DNA of 64,000 bases from Bailinhaonella thermotolerans (GTDB lineage: Bacteria > Actinomycetota > Actinomycetes > Streptosporangiales > Streptosporangiaceae), in contig NZ_QZEY01000002.1 in the NCBI RefSeq assembly GCF_003594875.1, positions 682,001 through 746,000 of the forward strand. Reading direction: 5' to 3'. A model generated the notes under the pieces. The model ran no database searches. It worked only from the letters and a program-made list of their open reading frames with translations, and had not been told where the DNA came from. Positions 36,373-44,846 of this stretch are shown piece by piece (position 1 is the first letter of the stretch; each line of letters starts with the position of its first letter). The position numbers and the translations under genes were made by a program.

Positions 36373-36462
36373 CCGTCTTGTCGGAGATCGGGCTCCCCGT
36401 CCGGCGCGTGCGCCACTAAGCTGCCACGCATGTCCGACCGGCCTGATCCCACCTGACCCACG

Positions 36463-38175
36463 ATGCTCACGATCACCACGGGTACCGGGGTCGACCGGCG
36501 GGACGCGCGCGACGCCGGCGTCAACCGCTGGGCCGTGCTGGCCCTGCTCTGCTTCAGCCTGCTGCTCATCGCGGTCGACGCGACCGTGCTGCACGTCGCC
36601 GTTCCCGCGCTGGCCAAGGCGCTGGCGCCGACCTCGGTCGAGCAGCTCTGGATCATCGACGTGTACTCCCTCGTCGTCGCGCCGCTGCTGCTCACCTTCG
36701 GCACGCTGGGCGACCGGTACGGCAGGAAGCGCCTGATCCTGCTGGGGTACGCCGTGTTCGGGCTGGCCTCGCTGTCGGCCGCGTTCGCCGCGACCCCGCT
36801 GGCGCTGATCCTGTCGCGGGCGGCGCTCGGCGTGGGCGGGGCGATGATCATGCCGAGCACGCTGTCGCTGATCCGGCAGGTCTTCACCGACCGGCAGGAG
36901 AGGGCGCTGGCGCTGGGCGTGTGGAGCGCGGTGGCGGCGGCGGGCGCGGCGGTCGGGCCGCTGATCGGCGGGGTGCTGGTCGAGCACTTCCGGTGGGGCG
37001 TGGTCTTCCTGATCAACCTGCCGCTGCTGGTCCCGGCGTTCTTCGCGGCGCTGCGGCTGCTGCCCGAGTCCCGCGATCCCGACCCGCACCGCTGGGACTG
37101 GCAGAGCGCGGTCCTGTCCACGCTGGGCGTCCTCGGGCTCGCGTTCGGGGTCAAGGTCACCGGCTCGGGCGACCCGCGCGCCCTGCTCGCGCTCGCGGCG
37201 GGCGTGGCCCTGCTGTGGGTGTTCGTACGGCGGCAGCGGCGGCTCGCCCATCCCCTGCTCGACGTGGGCCTGTTCGCCGACCGGGGGTTCAGCGTGGGCG
37301 TGGCCTGCGTGATGCTGGCGATCTTCGCGCTGGTCGGGCTCCAGCTCATGCTGGCGCAGTACCTCCAGCTCGTCCTGGGCGACAGCCCACTTGAGGCGGG
37401 GGCCCGCATGCTGCCGCTGATGCTGGCGGCGATGGCGGGCGGCCTCGTCGGGGCGCGCCTGCTGCACCGGGTCGGCGTGCGCGCGGCGATGGGCGGCGGG
37501 CTCGCGCTGACCGCGCTGTCGCTGCTGCCCACGCTGTGGTTCGGCCAGACCCTGGACGCGATCCCGCTGGCGCTGTGCTTCACCGGCATCGGCTTCGGGG
37601 TCGAGGTCGCCCTGCTGGCCGCCTCCGACACGATCCTGGCCGCCGCCCCCGAGGAACGCGCGGGCGGCGCCGCCGGCATCGAGGAGACCGCGTACGAGCT
37701 GGGCGCGGGCCTCGGCGTCGCCGTTCTCGGCACCGTCACCACCGCGGTCTACGCTCCCGGCCTGCGCGCGCTGCCCGGAGTCCCGGCCGAGGACATGTCC
37801 GAGGCGCGCGAGTCCCTGTCCGTGGCCGCCCACGTCGCCGCCCGCCTCCCCGCCGAGCCCGGCCACCGCCTGCTCGACGCCGCCCGCGAGGCGTTCGTCT
37901 CCGCCCTCCACTCCACCGTCCTGGTCAGCCTCGCCCTCCTCTCCCTCACGGCGCTCCTGGCGGTCCTGGCCATCCCCCGCCGCACGCCCGCCCGCCCGGC
38001 GCAGGCCCCCCGCGTCCCCCGCCCCCGCCCGGCCGCCCCGCCCGCCTGGCTGGCCCGCCGCGTCCCTCGCCGCCTGCGCGACCGCCTGCCCCTCCCGCTC
38101 GGCGAGTCCCTCCGGGCCCCGTCCCGCCGCCGCGCCCCCCACCGCCCCCACACCCCGCCCCGCCACCCGCGCTGA
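36463..38175 (+). CDS. MFS multidrug exporter, DHA2 (14-TM) family
   Basis: A 570-aa drug:proton antiporter of the QacA/SmvA/EmrB group. Motifs: RWAVLALLCFSLLLIAVDATVLHVAVPAL (TM1 with the D and motif D1), GDRYGRKRLILLGYAVFG (motif A), GVGGAMIMPSTLSLI, and the antiporter motif C region AAGAAVGPLIGGVLVEHFRWGVVFLINLP. Fourteen TM helices are predicted. The last 70 residues are a Pro/Arg-rich cytoplasmic tail (RRTPARPAQAPRVPRPRPA... ) that is longer than usual and probably disordered. ATG at 36463 lacks a clear ribosome site. Confidence 0.88.
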   Translation: MLTITTGTGVDRRDARDAGVNRWAVLALLCFSLLLIAVDATVLHVAVPALAKALAPTSVEQLWIIDVYSLVVAPLLLTFGTLGDRYGRKRLILLGYAVFGLASLSAAFAATPLALILSRAALGVGGAMIMPSTLSLIRQVFTDRQERALALGVWSAVAAAGAAVGPLIGGVLVEHFRWGVVFLINLPLLVPAFFAALRLLPESRDPDPHRWDWQSAVLSTLGVLGLAFGVKVTGSGDPRALLALAAGVALLWVFVRRQRRLAHPLLDVGLFADRGFSVGVACVMLAIFALVGLQLMLAQYLQLVLGDSPLEAGARMLPLMLAAMAGGLVGARLLHRVGVRAAMGGGLALTALSLLPTLWFGQTLDAIPLALCFTGIGFGVEVALLAASDTILAAAPEERAGGAAGIEETAYELGAGLGVAVLGTVTTAVYAPGLRALPGVPAEDMSEARESLSVAAHVAARLPAEPGHRLLDAAREAFVSALHSTVLVSLALLSLTALLAVLAIPRRTPARPAQAPRVPRPRPAAPPAWLARRVPRRLRDRLPLPLGESLRAPSRRRAPHRPHTPPRHPR

Positions 38176-39091
38176 CCGCCCCGCCTCCCCCGCGCCGCCA
38201 ACCCCTGCCGCGATCACCGCTCCCGCCCCCGGCGCGCCCGCTCCACCCCGGCACGCCCCGCCATGACCACGCGTCTCGCGTACGACACGCGGCCCGCCCC
38301 GGCTCCTTCCCCCGCGCCTGGCGGCCCCGCGGCGCGCGTCTCCCGGCAGTGGCCTGCGGCCCCCCTCGCCACCGCGGCCCATCCGCCGCCGCGAACGCCG
38401 GGCTCCCTCGCCGTGATCTTGCGATTCCTCGTCTCCGCAGGCCCTCCCGGCGCCTGCGGTGATGTCGGCCCTGGCGCGGAATCGCAGGATCACGGCCACG
38501 GCCGGGGCCTCGCAGGAGAGGAGCGGGCACGCCTCGCGTCGAGGGGACGCGAACGGCTCGGCGGGGTGCGGGGCACGGCGTGCGTACGGCGCGGCGCTCT
38601 CGGCGCCCCCGCACGCAGCGCGGGGGGCACGGCGCGGCGCAACAGGGCGGCGCGAACAGGGCGGACACGGCCCGGCCGCGCATGCGGCCGCATGCGAGAC
38701 GGGCGGCGCGCGAGCCACGCCCCAGGCCGGGGCGCGGCCGTACGGGCGGCGGAGACCGCGCCGCGCGGAGGCGGGAACCGCGCCGTGCGGACGCGGGAAC
38801 CGCGCGCGGACGGCGGAGATGCGGCCTTGGCGGCGAGACCTCGGCCGCCGGACCGGGTGGGGCGCCTGGCGGAGCGGCGTCGCGGATCAGGGGGGAGCCG
38901 AGGGCGGGCGGGCCGGGGGCGTCGCTCGCGCCGAAGGCTGTGGAGGCGGCAGGGAACGCCGGGGGGACGGCCGGGCGAGCCGTGGGCCGGGCAGGCGGCC
39001 CGGGCGCGGGGCGGAGGTGCTCCGGGAGGTGGGGCGGGTGGGCGGCACGGCCTGGGGTGGGGGGCGTGCCGCCCGATAAGGGGGCGGAAGG
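38176..39091. other. 916-bp gene-poor, very GC-rich stretch
   Basis: Reading frames here are open on both strands but their products are Arg/Gly/Ala/Pro strings without domain features, consistent with GC-driven artefacts. The stretch contains a large nested inverted repeat (38410-38496) and short imperfect repeats of the type GGCGGGAACCGCGC around 38765-38810. It separates the MFS gene from the small secreted peptide gene. Confidence 0.55.
38410..38496. repeat. Large nested inverted repeat (19-bp outer, 8-bp inner stem)
   Basis: Outer arms GCCGTGATCTTGCGATTCC (38410-38428) and GGAATCGCAGGATCACGGC (38478-38496) match at 18 of 19 positions, the exception being a G-U pair. Inside lies CCGCAGGC (38435-38442) / GCCTGCGG (38452-38459). 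RNA from this 87-bp block would fold into a long two-tier hairpin. It is 235 bp beyond the MFS stop codon. Confidence 0.8.
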
Positions 39092-39292
39092 TCAGAGGAG
39101 CCAGTCGAGGAGGCCGTGGTCGTCATCGTGGTCGCAGTGGCACCAGTCGCGGTCCCAGTCCCACGGGTCGGCGGGGGTCGCGGGCGAGGCGGGGGCGGCG
39201 GAGGCGGCCGGGGCGGTGGCCGCGGTCAGGGTGACGGCGGCGGCGAGGGACGCGAGGAGGGCGGTCAGCCGTGCCAGGGATTTGGTGGGCAT
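39092..39292 (-). CDS. Small secreted Asp/His/Trp-rich peptide
   Basis: A 66-aa precursor. Residues 1-33 are a textbook Sec signal peptide (MPTKSLARLTALLASLAAAV... APAASAA with an AXA-type site near residue 33). The mature part of about 33 residues is PASPATPADPWDWDRDWCHC followed by DHDDDHGLLDWLL: acidic, with two Cys, three His and four Trp. The CHC...DHDDDH cluster could bind metal. The ATG has AAAGGAG 5 nt upstream, strong support for a real gene. It resembles small secreted actinomycete proteins of unknown role; no family is recognised. It diverges from the DoxX gene, with operator-like repeats in between. Confidence 0.75.
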   Translation of the reverse strand: MPTKSLARLTALLASLAAAVTLTAATAPAASAAPASPATPADPWDWDRDWCHCDHDDDHGLLDWLL

Positions 39293-39348
39293 GAGAACTC
39301 CTTTCGAGGGTCGGCCGCGATCGCGGCGCACTCCCATGGTCCACGCTT

Positions 39349-39397
39349 GAACGCGCTTTGTAATCGCGTTCTCACAGACTGTAACCATACGGTGACA
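39349..39397. promoter_or_regulatory. Two inverted repeats between peptide and DoxX genes
   Basis: GAACGCG (39349-39355) and CGCGTTC (39365-39371) are exact arms with a 9-bp AT-rich spacer. TGTAACC (39380-39386) and GGTGACA (39391-39397) form a second dyad with one mismatch. The 197-bp gap between the divergent genes must hold both promoters, so these are operator candidates. Confidence 0.5.
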
Positions 39398-39489
39398 GCG
39401 AGGGGCTTCGGCAACCCGCTCGCGATGTCGTTCACAAAGACGAATAATGGGCACGTACCCGTCGTAAACCGCACGGGAAAGGGTCGGCC

Positions 39490-40296
39490 GTGAGACGGTG
39501 GGTCTACGACATGGCGGCGCTCGCCGCCCGGCTCGGCGTCGGCGGGATCTTCATCAGCAACGGCTGGGAGAAGCTGGAGGCCGGGCTCGCCGCGACGTCG
39601 GAGCAGTTCGGCACGCTCGGGGCCCCGGCGCCGGATCTGTGGGCGGCCGGCACGATGCTCATCGAGGTCGTGGGCGGGCTGCTGCTGTTCGCGGGCTTCA
39701 TGCTCCCGCTGACCGGGATGGTGCTGTTCGCCGAGGCGCTGGCCGTGTTCTTCGTCGGCGCGGGGCGTTACGGCCTGCCGCTGACCGGAGGGGACATCAA
39801 GCTGATCGTCGCGCTGGGCGCGGCGGCGGTGCTGCTGGCCGTGGGGGGCGCGGGCCGCGTCTCCTTCGACCACCTAGTGTTGATCAGGCGACGAGAGGCC
39901 GCCGAGGCCGCCGCGGAGGAGGCCGCGGACGAGGCGATCGCACGCCTCCGCGGCGAGCAACCCGACGGCGAGCCCACCCGCGAGTCCCCGCGCGAGGCCC
40001 CGACCTCGCCGGGCCGCCGCGTGCGCGACACGGCCGGCCCCGGCGGCGACGCGGCCGGCGAAACCCCTCCGGCACGCCCGGGTGGCGCCGCCTCGGGCGA
40101 CGGGGCGGCGGGGACGGGCGCGGCGGGGACGGACTCCGCCGGAGGCACGCGGGCCGCCGGCGATCCGGGGAGCGCGTCCGGCGGCCGGGTGCCGCCGCCC
40201 ACGCTCCCCGAGACGCCGAAGCGCGGCGGGGCCCCGCGCCGCGACGCCGGTGACGAGCCCACCTCCACCGAACTCCGGAGCGAGTCGCACGCCTGA
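39490..40296 (+). CDS. DoxX family membrane protein with long disordered tail
   Basis: A 268-aa protein. Residues 1-130 form the four-helix DoxX domain (ARLGVGGIFISNGWEKL, MLIEVVGGLLLFAGFMLPLTG, LIVALGAAAVLLAVGGAGRVSFDHL). DoxX-type proteins are linked to thiosulfate:quinone chemistry or oxidative stress in other bacteria, but most are uncharacterised. The C-terminal 130 residues are a charged helix (RRREAAEAAAEEAADEAIARL) followed by a Gly/Ala/Pro/Thr-rich disordered tail, unusual for the family. The GTG start has GGGAAAGG upstream. Confidence 0.82.
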   Translation: MRRWVYDMAALAARLGVGGIFISNGWEKLEAGLAATSEQFGTLGAPAPDLWAAGTMLIEVVGGLLLFAGFMLPLTGMVLFAEALAVFFVGAGRYGLPLTGGDIKLIVALGAAAVLLAVGGAGRVSFDHLVLIRRREAAEAAAEEAADEAIARLRGEQPDGEPTRESPREAPTSPGRRVRDTAGPGGDAAGETPPARPGGAASGDGAAGTGAAGTDSAGGTRAAGDPGSASGGRVPPPTLPETPKRGGAPRRDAGDEPTSTELRSESHA

Positions 40297-40376
40297 CCCG
40301 CCCGGCGCCCGGAGCGCCCGCGTGGGGAACACCGCCGGCGCCCGGAGCGCGCGGGCGGGAGCCGTACCGGCCGGCA

Positions 40377-41549
40377 GTGGACCGAGCGGATCCCGAGATG
40401 CCGGAGAATATCGGGATGCGCCTCCCCCGATGGTTCGCGGAGCGTTCCGCCCCCGCCGCGCCCGAGGAGGAACTCCGCGTCTCCACGGTGGAGCTCTTCC
40501 TCGACCTCGTCTTCGTCTTCACCGTCACCCAGCTCACCGCGCTCCTGGCCAGGGATTTCAGCCCGGCCGACGCGCTGCGGGCGGTCCTGGCGTTCGTGCT
40601 CATATGGTGGATCTACGGTGGCTACTGCTGGGTGACCAACCACGTCCCGCCGGTCCGGACCACCCGCCGCGTGCTGCTGTTCACCGGCATGGGCGGCTTC
40701 CTCGTCATCGCGCTCGCGCTCCCCAAGGCGTTCGGGGACGGGCCGGACGGGGTCTGGTTCGCCGTGGGCTACCTGGTCGTGGTGCTGGTCCACACCTTCC
40801 TCTACCTCCAGGCCAGTTCGAGGGCCTTGCGGCTGCTGCCCGGCAACCTGGGCGCGACCGCGCTGGTGTTCGCCGCCGCGTACGTGGACGAGCCGTGGCG
40901 CACCGGGCTCTGGGTGCTCGCGGTGGCCGTGCTGATCGTCAGCCCGTACTTCATCAAGCAGGAGGGGTTCCCCCTGCATCCGGGACACATCGTGGAACGG
41001 CACGGCCTGCTGGTGATCATCGTCCTGGGCGAGTCGATCGTGGCGATCGGCATCGGGGCCGGGGACCTGCCGCTGACCGCCGACCTGGTCGCGGCGGCCG
41101 TGCTCGGGCTGGCGCTCGCCGCCACGTTCTGGTGGATGTACTTCAGCGACGAGGCCGAGCGCGCCGAGCACGCGCTGCTGCGGATCGCCGACCCGGTACG
41201 GCGCACGCGCCTGGTGCTGGCGGGGTACTTCTACGCGCACATCCCCATGCTGCTGGGCGTCGTCGGGGTCGCGGCGGGGCTGAAGAAGCTGGTGGCGCAC
41301 CCCTTCGACCCGCTCTACCCCGGGCCCGCGATCGCGCTCGGAGCGGGGGTGTCGCTGTTCCTCGTGGGCGAGCTGCTGTTCGGGCGGGCGCTCGCGCTCG
41401 GGGGCTCCCCGCTGCGATCGGCGGCCGCGGTGCTGGCGCTCGCGTCCGCGGGGCTGGGCCTGGTCTCGGGGATGGCGCAGCTCGCCGTGCTCGTGCTGAT
41501 CGCGGGCGGCGTCGCCGCGCTCCAGCGGTCACACGCCGCGCGCCTGTAG
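40377..41549 (+). CDS. Low temperature requirement protein A (LtrA) family membrane protein
   Basis: A membrane protein of up to 390 aa with about nine to ten TM helices. LtrA landmarks are VSTVELFLDLVFVFTVTQLT near the N-terminus, WWIYGGYCWVTN, HIVERHGLLVIIVLGESIVAIGIG and ATFWWMYFSDEAERAEHAL. The family was named after a Listeria growth mutant and its activity is unknown. Several starts are possible (GTG 40377, ATG 40398, ATG 40416); none has an outstanding ribosome site. It ends near a 23-bp inverted repeat shared with the convergent MBL gene. Confidence 0.85.
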   Translation: MDRADPEMPENIGMRLPRWFAERSAPAAPEEELRVSTVELFLDLVFVFTVTQLTALLARDFSPADALRAVLAFVLIWWIYGGYCWVTNHVPPVRTTRRVLLFTGMGGFLVIALALPKAFGDGPDGVWFAVGYLVVVLVHTFLYLQASSRALRLLPGNLGATALVFAAAYVDEPWRTGLWVLAVAVLIVSPYFIKQEGFPLHPGHIVERHGLLVIIVLGESIVAIGIGAGDLPLTADLVAAAVLGLALAATFWWMYFSDEAERAEHALLRIADPVRRTRLVLAGYFYAHIPMLLGVVGVAAGLKKLVAHPFDPLYPGPAIALGAGVSLFLVGELLFGRALALGGSPLRSAAAVLALASAGLGLVSGMAQLAVLVLIAGGVAALQRSHAARL

Positions 41550-41696
41550 GCCTTACACCCCCTTTATCCCCTCTCCGATAGAAATCTGAGACGAGGGGAT
41601 GCCAACGCCCGGCGTCGGTGAAGAGGATGCGGGAGGCCGTGGACGGCCCACCGCGGCGAAGGCGGTTCGGCTCCCGAGACCGCCCGAGGGCGGGAC

Positions 41697-41752
41697 GTGG
41701 CGCCATGGTGCCCGCGGGGAACGGACAGGCCCCGTGGGCGCCATGGCGCCAC
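41697..41752. terminator. 23-bp-stem hairpin between convergent LtrA and MBL genes
   Basis: Arms 41697-41719 and 41730-41752 (starting GTGGCGCCATGG and ending CCATGGCGCCAC) match at 21 of 23 positions with a 10-nt loop. It begins 7 bp beyond the MBL stop codon. It is an unusually long stem for a terminator. Confidence 0.65.
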
Positions 41753-41758
41753 GCCGCG

Positions 41759-42487
41759 TCATCCCGCCTCGATGACCATCCCGTCGTACGCGGCCTCCAC
41801 CGCCCGGCCGTACGCCTCGGACGCGCGCCCGGCCGCGTCGCCCACGGTGTGCCCCACGTGGGTCACGACCAGCCGCCCCGCCCCCGCGCGCCGCGCGCTC
41901 TCCCCCGCGTCCTCCGGGGAGCAGTGGTACGGCGGGCCGCCGTCGGCCTCGCACACGAAGACGTCCGCGCCCGCCGCCAGCTCGTCCAGCGCCGGGCAGG
42001 CCCGCGTGTCGCCGGAGTAGGCCAGCACCGCTCCGCCGTGCTCCGCGCGCAGGCCGAACGCGGGGAGGCCGTGCTCGACGGCCCGGCTCGTGAGGCGCAG
42101 CCCGGCGACGTCGGCGCGGTGGCCGTCGGCCAGCTCGTGCGCCTCGAAGACCCGGCTCATCGGCTGCGGCGACCCGTTGGTCAGAAAGTGCTCCACGCGC
42201 GCGGCCCAGCCCGGCGGGCCGTACACCGGGATCGGCCGCGCCGGGGTGAGGTCGGCGTACGCCAGGGCGTAGAAGGCCGGCAGCAGGTCGGCGGTGTGGT
42301 CGGCGTGCAGGTGGGAGATCCAGATCGCCGAGAGCTCGTCCACGGCGGCGTGGCGCTGGAGGTTGGCCAGGGTGCCGGGGCCCGCGTCCACCCAGACGCG
42401 CGCCTCGCCGGCCTCCAGCAGATACCCCGAGCAGGCGTGGTCCGGCCGGGGGTACGGGGTGGCGGTGCCCAGCGCGGTCAGTCTCAT
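41759..42487 (-). CDS. MBL-fold metallo-hydrolase
   Basis: A 242-aa metallo-beta-lactamase-fold hydrolase. The zinc ligands are all visible: the HxHxDH motif in SHLHADHTADL (about residue 60), the bridging Asp in AYSGDTRACPAL, and a late His in VVTHVGHTV. The domain resembles RNase Z/PhnP-like small MBL proteins acting on phosphodiesters or lactones; the substrate cannot be told. The ATG at 42487 is 21 bp from the divergent winged-helix gene. Confidence 0.85.
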   Translation of the reverse strand: MRLTALGTATPYPRPDHACSGYLLEAGEARVWVDAGPGTLANLQRHAAVDELSAIWISHLHADHTADLLPAFYALAYADLTPARPIPVYGPPGWAARVEHFLTNGSPQPMSRVFEAHELADGHRADVAGLRLTSRAVEHGLPAFGLRAEHGGAVLAYSGDTRACPALDELAAGADVFVCEADGGPPYHCSPEDAGESARRAGAGRLVVTHVGHTVGDAAGRASEAYGRAVEAAYDGMVIEAG

Positions 42488-42508
42488 CAGGGTCGTCCTG
42501 TCAGTAGC

Positions 42509-43684
42509 ATGCCTGACATGATGCGGCATTTCGGGATCAGTGAGCGCCAGGCCCGTACGGCGGTGCGCCATCGGCTGGCGGTCCCCGGGGCGGCGACCCC
42601 CGGCGAGGTGGCGGAGAGCGTGCTCGTCCTGCACGCCACGGACCCGGCGACGGTGTTCCTGGCGGTCCAGGCCCGCTCGGGGCTCTCCCCCGCCGCCGTG
42701 GAGGACGCGCTCTACGAGGAGCGGTCCCTGCTGCGCATGCTGGCGATGCGCCGGACGATGTTCGCGGTGCCCGCCGGGTTCGCCCCCGTGGTGGAGGCGG
42801 GCGCGACGCGCGCGATCGCGGCCAAGGAGCGGGCGTCGCTGCTGAAGCTGCTCGCCGAGGCGGAGGTCGCCCCCGATCCGGAGGCGTGGCTGGCCGAGGT
42901 GGAGGACTCCGTCGTCGCGGCGCTGACCGCGCGCGGCGAGGCGACGGCGGCCGAGCTGGGCCGGGACGAGCCGAGGCTGCGGCAGGAGGTGGAGTACGCG
43001 CCGGGGAAGAGCTACGGCAGACCCCAGGCGATCACCACCCGGGTGCTCACCGTGCTCGCCGCCGCCGGGCGCATCGCGCGGGGGCGGCCGCTGGGCGGCT
43101 GGACCAGCACGCAGTACCGGTGGTACCCCACCGGGCTCGCCGGGGAGGCGGAGGCCTGGACCACGGCGGACGCGCAGGCGGAGCTGGCCCGGCGCTGGCT
43201 GGAGGTCTTCGGCCCGGCCCCGGTCGCGGACCTGAAGTGGTGGACCGGGTGGACGGCGGCCGAGGTCAAGAAGGCGCTGGCGCGGATCTCCCCGGCCGAG
43301 GTGGACCTGGGCGGGGTGACCGGGATCGCGCTGCCCGGCGACCTGGAGCCCGAGCCCGCCCCCGAGCCGTGGGCGGCGCTCCTGCCCGCCCTCGACCCGA
43401 CCGTGATGGGCTGGCAGGACCGGTCGTGGTTCCTGGGCGAGCACGCGCCGGCCCTGTTCGACCGCTCGGGCAACGCGGGCCCGACCGTGTGGTGGGACGG
43501 CCGGGTCGTCGGCGGCTGGGCGCAGCGCGCGGACGGCGAGATCGTCTACCGCCTGCTGGAGGACGTCGGCGACGACGCGGCCAAGGCGATCGAGGCGCGG
43601 GCCGCCGACCTGGCCGCCTGGCTCGGGCCGATGCGCGTCACGCCCCGCTTCCGCACTCCCCTGGAACGCGAGCTGGTCGCCTGA
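42509..43684 (+). CDS. Winged-helix DNA-binding domain protein (HTH_42 / AlkX-YcaQ type)
   Basis: A 391-aa protein of the HTH_42 (DUF1006-like) family. Features: the N-terminal helix-turn-helix-like LLHATDPATVFLAVQARSGL region, RTMFAVPAGFAPVVEAG, and the C-terminal LPALDPTVMGWQDRSWFLGEHAPALFDRSGNAGPTVWWDGRVVGGWAQR. Members such as YcaQ and AlkX are glycosylases that act on interstrand crosslinks or alkylated DNA, so this may be a DNA repair enzyme; actinobacterial paralogues are diverse and not all are active. ATG at 42509 is the first of three closely spaced ATGs (42509, 42518, 42521); none has a strong ribosome site. Confidence 0.78.
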   Translation: MPDMMRHFGISERQARTAVRHRLAVPGAATPGEVAESVLVLHATDPATVFLAVQARSGLSPAAVEDALYEERSLLRMLAMRRTMFAVPAGFAPVVEAGATRAIAAKERASLLKLLAEAEVAPDPEAWLAEVEDSVVAALTARGEATAAELGRDEPRLRQEVEYAPGKSYGRPQAITTRVLTVLAAAGRIARGRPLGGWTSTQYRWYPTGLAGEAEAWTTADAQAELARRWLEVFGPAPVADLKWWTGWTAAEVKKALARISPAEVDLGGVTGIALPGDLEPEPAPEPWAALLPALDPTVMGWQDRSWFLGEHAPALFDRSGNAGPTVWWDGRVVGGWAQRADGEIVYRLLEDVGDDAAKAIEARAADLAAWLGPMRVTPRFRTPLERELVA

Positions 43685-43691
43685 GCCCGGG

Positions 43692-44774
43692 TCAGGCGAG
43701 AGCCGAGACGCCCCGGGCGGGCGCGGGGGCGCTCCGGACGGGGGCCAGGAGCGCCCTGAGCTCGCGCACGGCGGCGCGGCCGGCCCGGTTGGCGCCGATG
43801 GTGCTGGCGCTCGGGCCGTAGCCCACGAGGTGGACGCGCGGGTCGTCCACGACGCGGGTGCCCTCGACGCGGATCCCGCCGCCGGGCGCGCGCAGCCCCA
43901 GCGGTGCCAGGTGGTCCAGCGCCGGGCGGAAGCCGGTCGCCCACAGGATCGCGTCGGCCGCGATCTCGCGGCCGTCCGCCCAGGCCACGCCGTACGGCGT
44001 CACGCGGTCGAACATGGGCAGGCGGCGCAGGATCCCCGCCTCGATCCCGGCCCGGACCTCGGGGGTCAGGGCGAGGCCGGTCACGCTGACGACGCTGGCC
44101 GGGGGCAGGCCCCGCCGTACCCGGTCCTCGACGAGGGCGACCGAGGCGCGCCCGGCGGACTCGTCGAAGGGGCCCTCGCGGAAGACGGGCTCGCGGCGGG
44201 TGACCCAGGTCGTGGTGGCCACCTCGGCGATCTCCAGGAGGAGCTGCACGGCCGACGCGCCGCCCCCGACGACCACGACGTGCTCGCCGGCGAACTCCTC
44301 CTTGCTCCGGTAGCCGGCGGTGTGGAGCTGGCGGCCCCGGAACGTCTCGCGGCCCGGGTAGTAGGGCCAGAAGGGGCGGTCCCAGGTGCCGGTGGCGTTG
44401 ATCAGGCCCCGGGCCTCCCAGGTCCCCGCGTCGCTCTCCACGCGGAGCCGCCCGCCGCCGCCCTCGGCGACGCGGTGGACGTGCACGGGGCGGCGCACGT
44501 CGAGGCCGAACTCGCGCTCGTACGCGCCGAAGTACTCCGCCACGACCTCCGCCGAGGGGCGGGTGGTGTCGGGCTCGCCCAGGGGCATCCCGGGCAGGTC
44601 GTGGACGCGGTGGGCGCGGCCCAGGGTGAGCGAGGGCCAGCGGTGCCGCCACGCGCCCCCGGGGCCCTCGTTGTGGTCCAGCACGACGAAGCCGAGCCCG
44701 GACCTGCGCAGGAAGTACGCGCTGGACAGCCCCGCCTGCCCGGCGCCGATCACCACCACGTCGATCACGTCCAC
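43692..44774 (-). CDS. FAD/NAD(P)-dependent flavoprotein monooxygenase-like (CzcO/YUCCA type)
   Basis: A 360-aa flavin monooxygenase. The FAD-binding Rossmann motif GAGQAGLSSAYFLRRSG begins at residue 10, followed by GPGGAWRHRWPSLTL and the NADPH-binding motif VVVGGGASAVQLLLEIAE (about 170). The second FAD element ILWATGFRPALDHL is present. The family oxidises soft nucleophiles or ketones, or acts in metal/thiol export accessories (CzcO). Start GTG at 44774 has GGAGG about 12 nt upstream; GTG at 44768 with AAAGG 7 nt upstream is at least as likely. It diverges from a tetR gene across a promoter covered by a perfect palindrome, so it is probably that repressor's target. Confidence 0.85.
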   Translation of the reverse strand: MDVIDVVVIGAGQAGLSSAYFLRRSGLGFVVLDHNEGPGGAWRHRWPSLTLGRAHRVHDLPGMPLGEPDTTRPSAEVVAEYFGAYEREFGLDVRRPVHVHRVAEGGGGRLRVESDAGTWEARGLINATGTWDRPFWPYYPGRETFRGRQLHTAGYRSKEEFAGEHVVVVGGGASAVQLLLEIAEVATTTWVTRREPVFREGPFDESAGRASVALVEDRVRRGLPPASVVSVTGLALTPEVRAGIEAGILRRLPMFDRVTPYGVAWADGREIAADAILWATGFRPALDHLAPLGLRAPGGGIRVEGTRVVDDPRVHLVGYGPSASTIGANRAGRAAVRELRALLAPVRSAPAPARGVSALA

Positions 44775-44809
44775 GCCTTTGCCAACCTCCGGGCGGGCCG
44801 GCGAATTCC

Positions 44810-44839
44810 TTGACGGAGTGAGCGCTCACTCCGCATAGT
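44810..44839 (+). promoter_or_regulatory. tetR promoter with an 18-bp palindromic operator between -35 and -10
   Basis: TTGACG (44810-44815) and CATAGT (44834-44839) are 18 bp apart. The perfect palindrome GGAGTGAGCGCTCACTCC fills 44815-44832, between the two hexamers. The start ATG (44847) is 8 bp after the -10, so the tetR mRNA may be leaderless or have a very short leader. A dimer here would block both tetR and the divergent monooxygenase (start 44774, 35 bp away). Confidence 0.7.
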
Positions 44840-44846
44840 GGAGCCC

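Noticed and set aside
34501-38718. A 1405-codon minus-strand frame
   Set aside because: Only the first-read 598 codons (from ATG 36297) have domains; the rest is antisense to the MFS gene.
38176-39091. Several 200-300 codon frames on both strands of the gene-poor stretch
   Set aside because: Products are Arg/Gly/Ala/Pro strings with no domain, signal peptide or good ribosome site.
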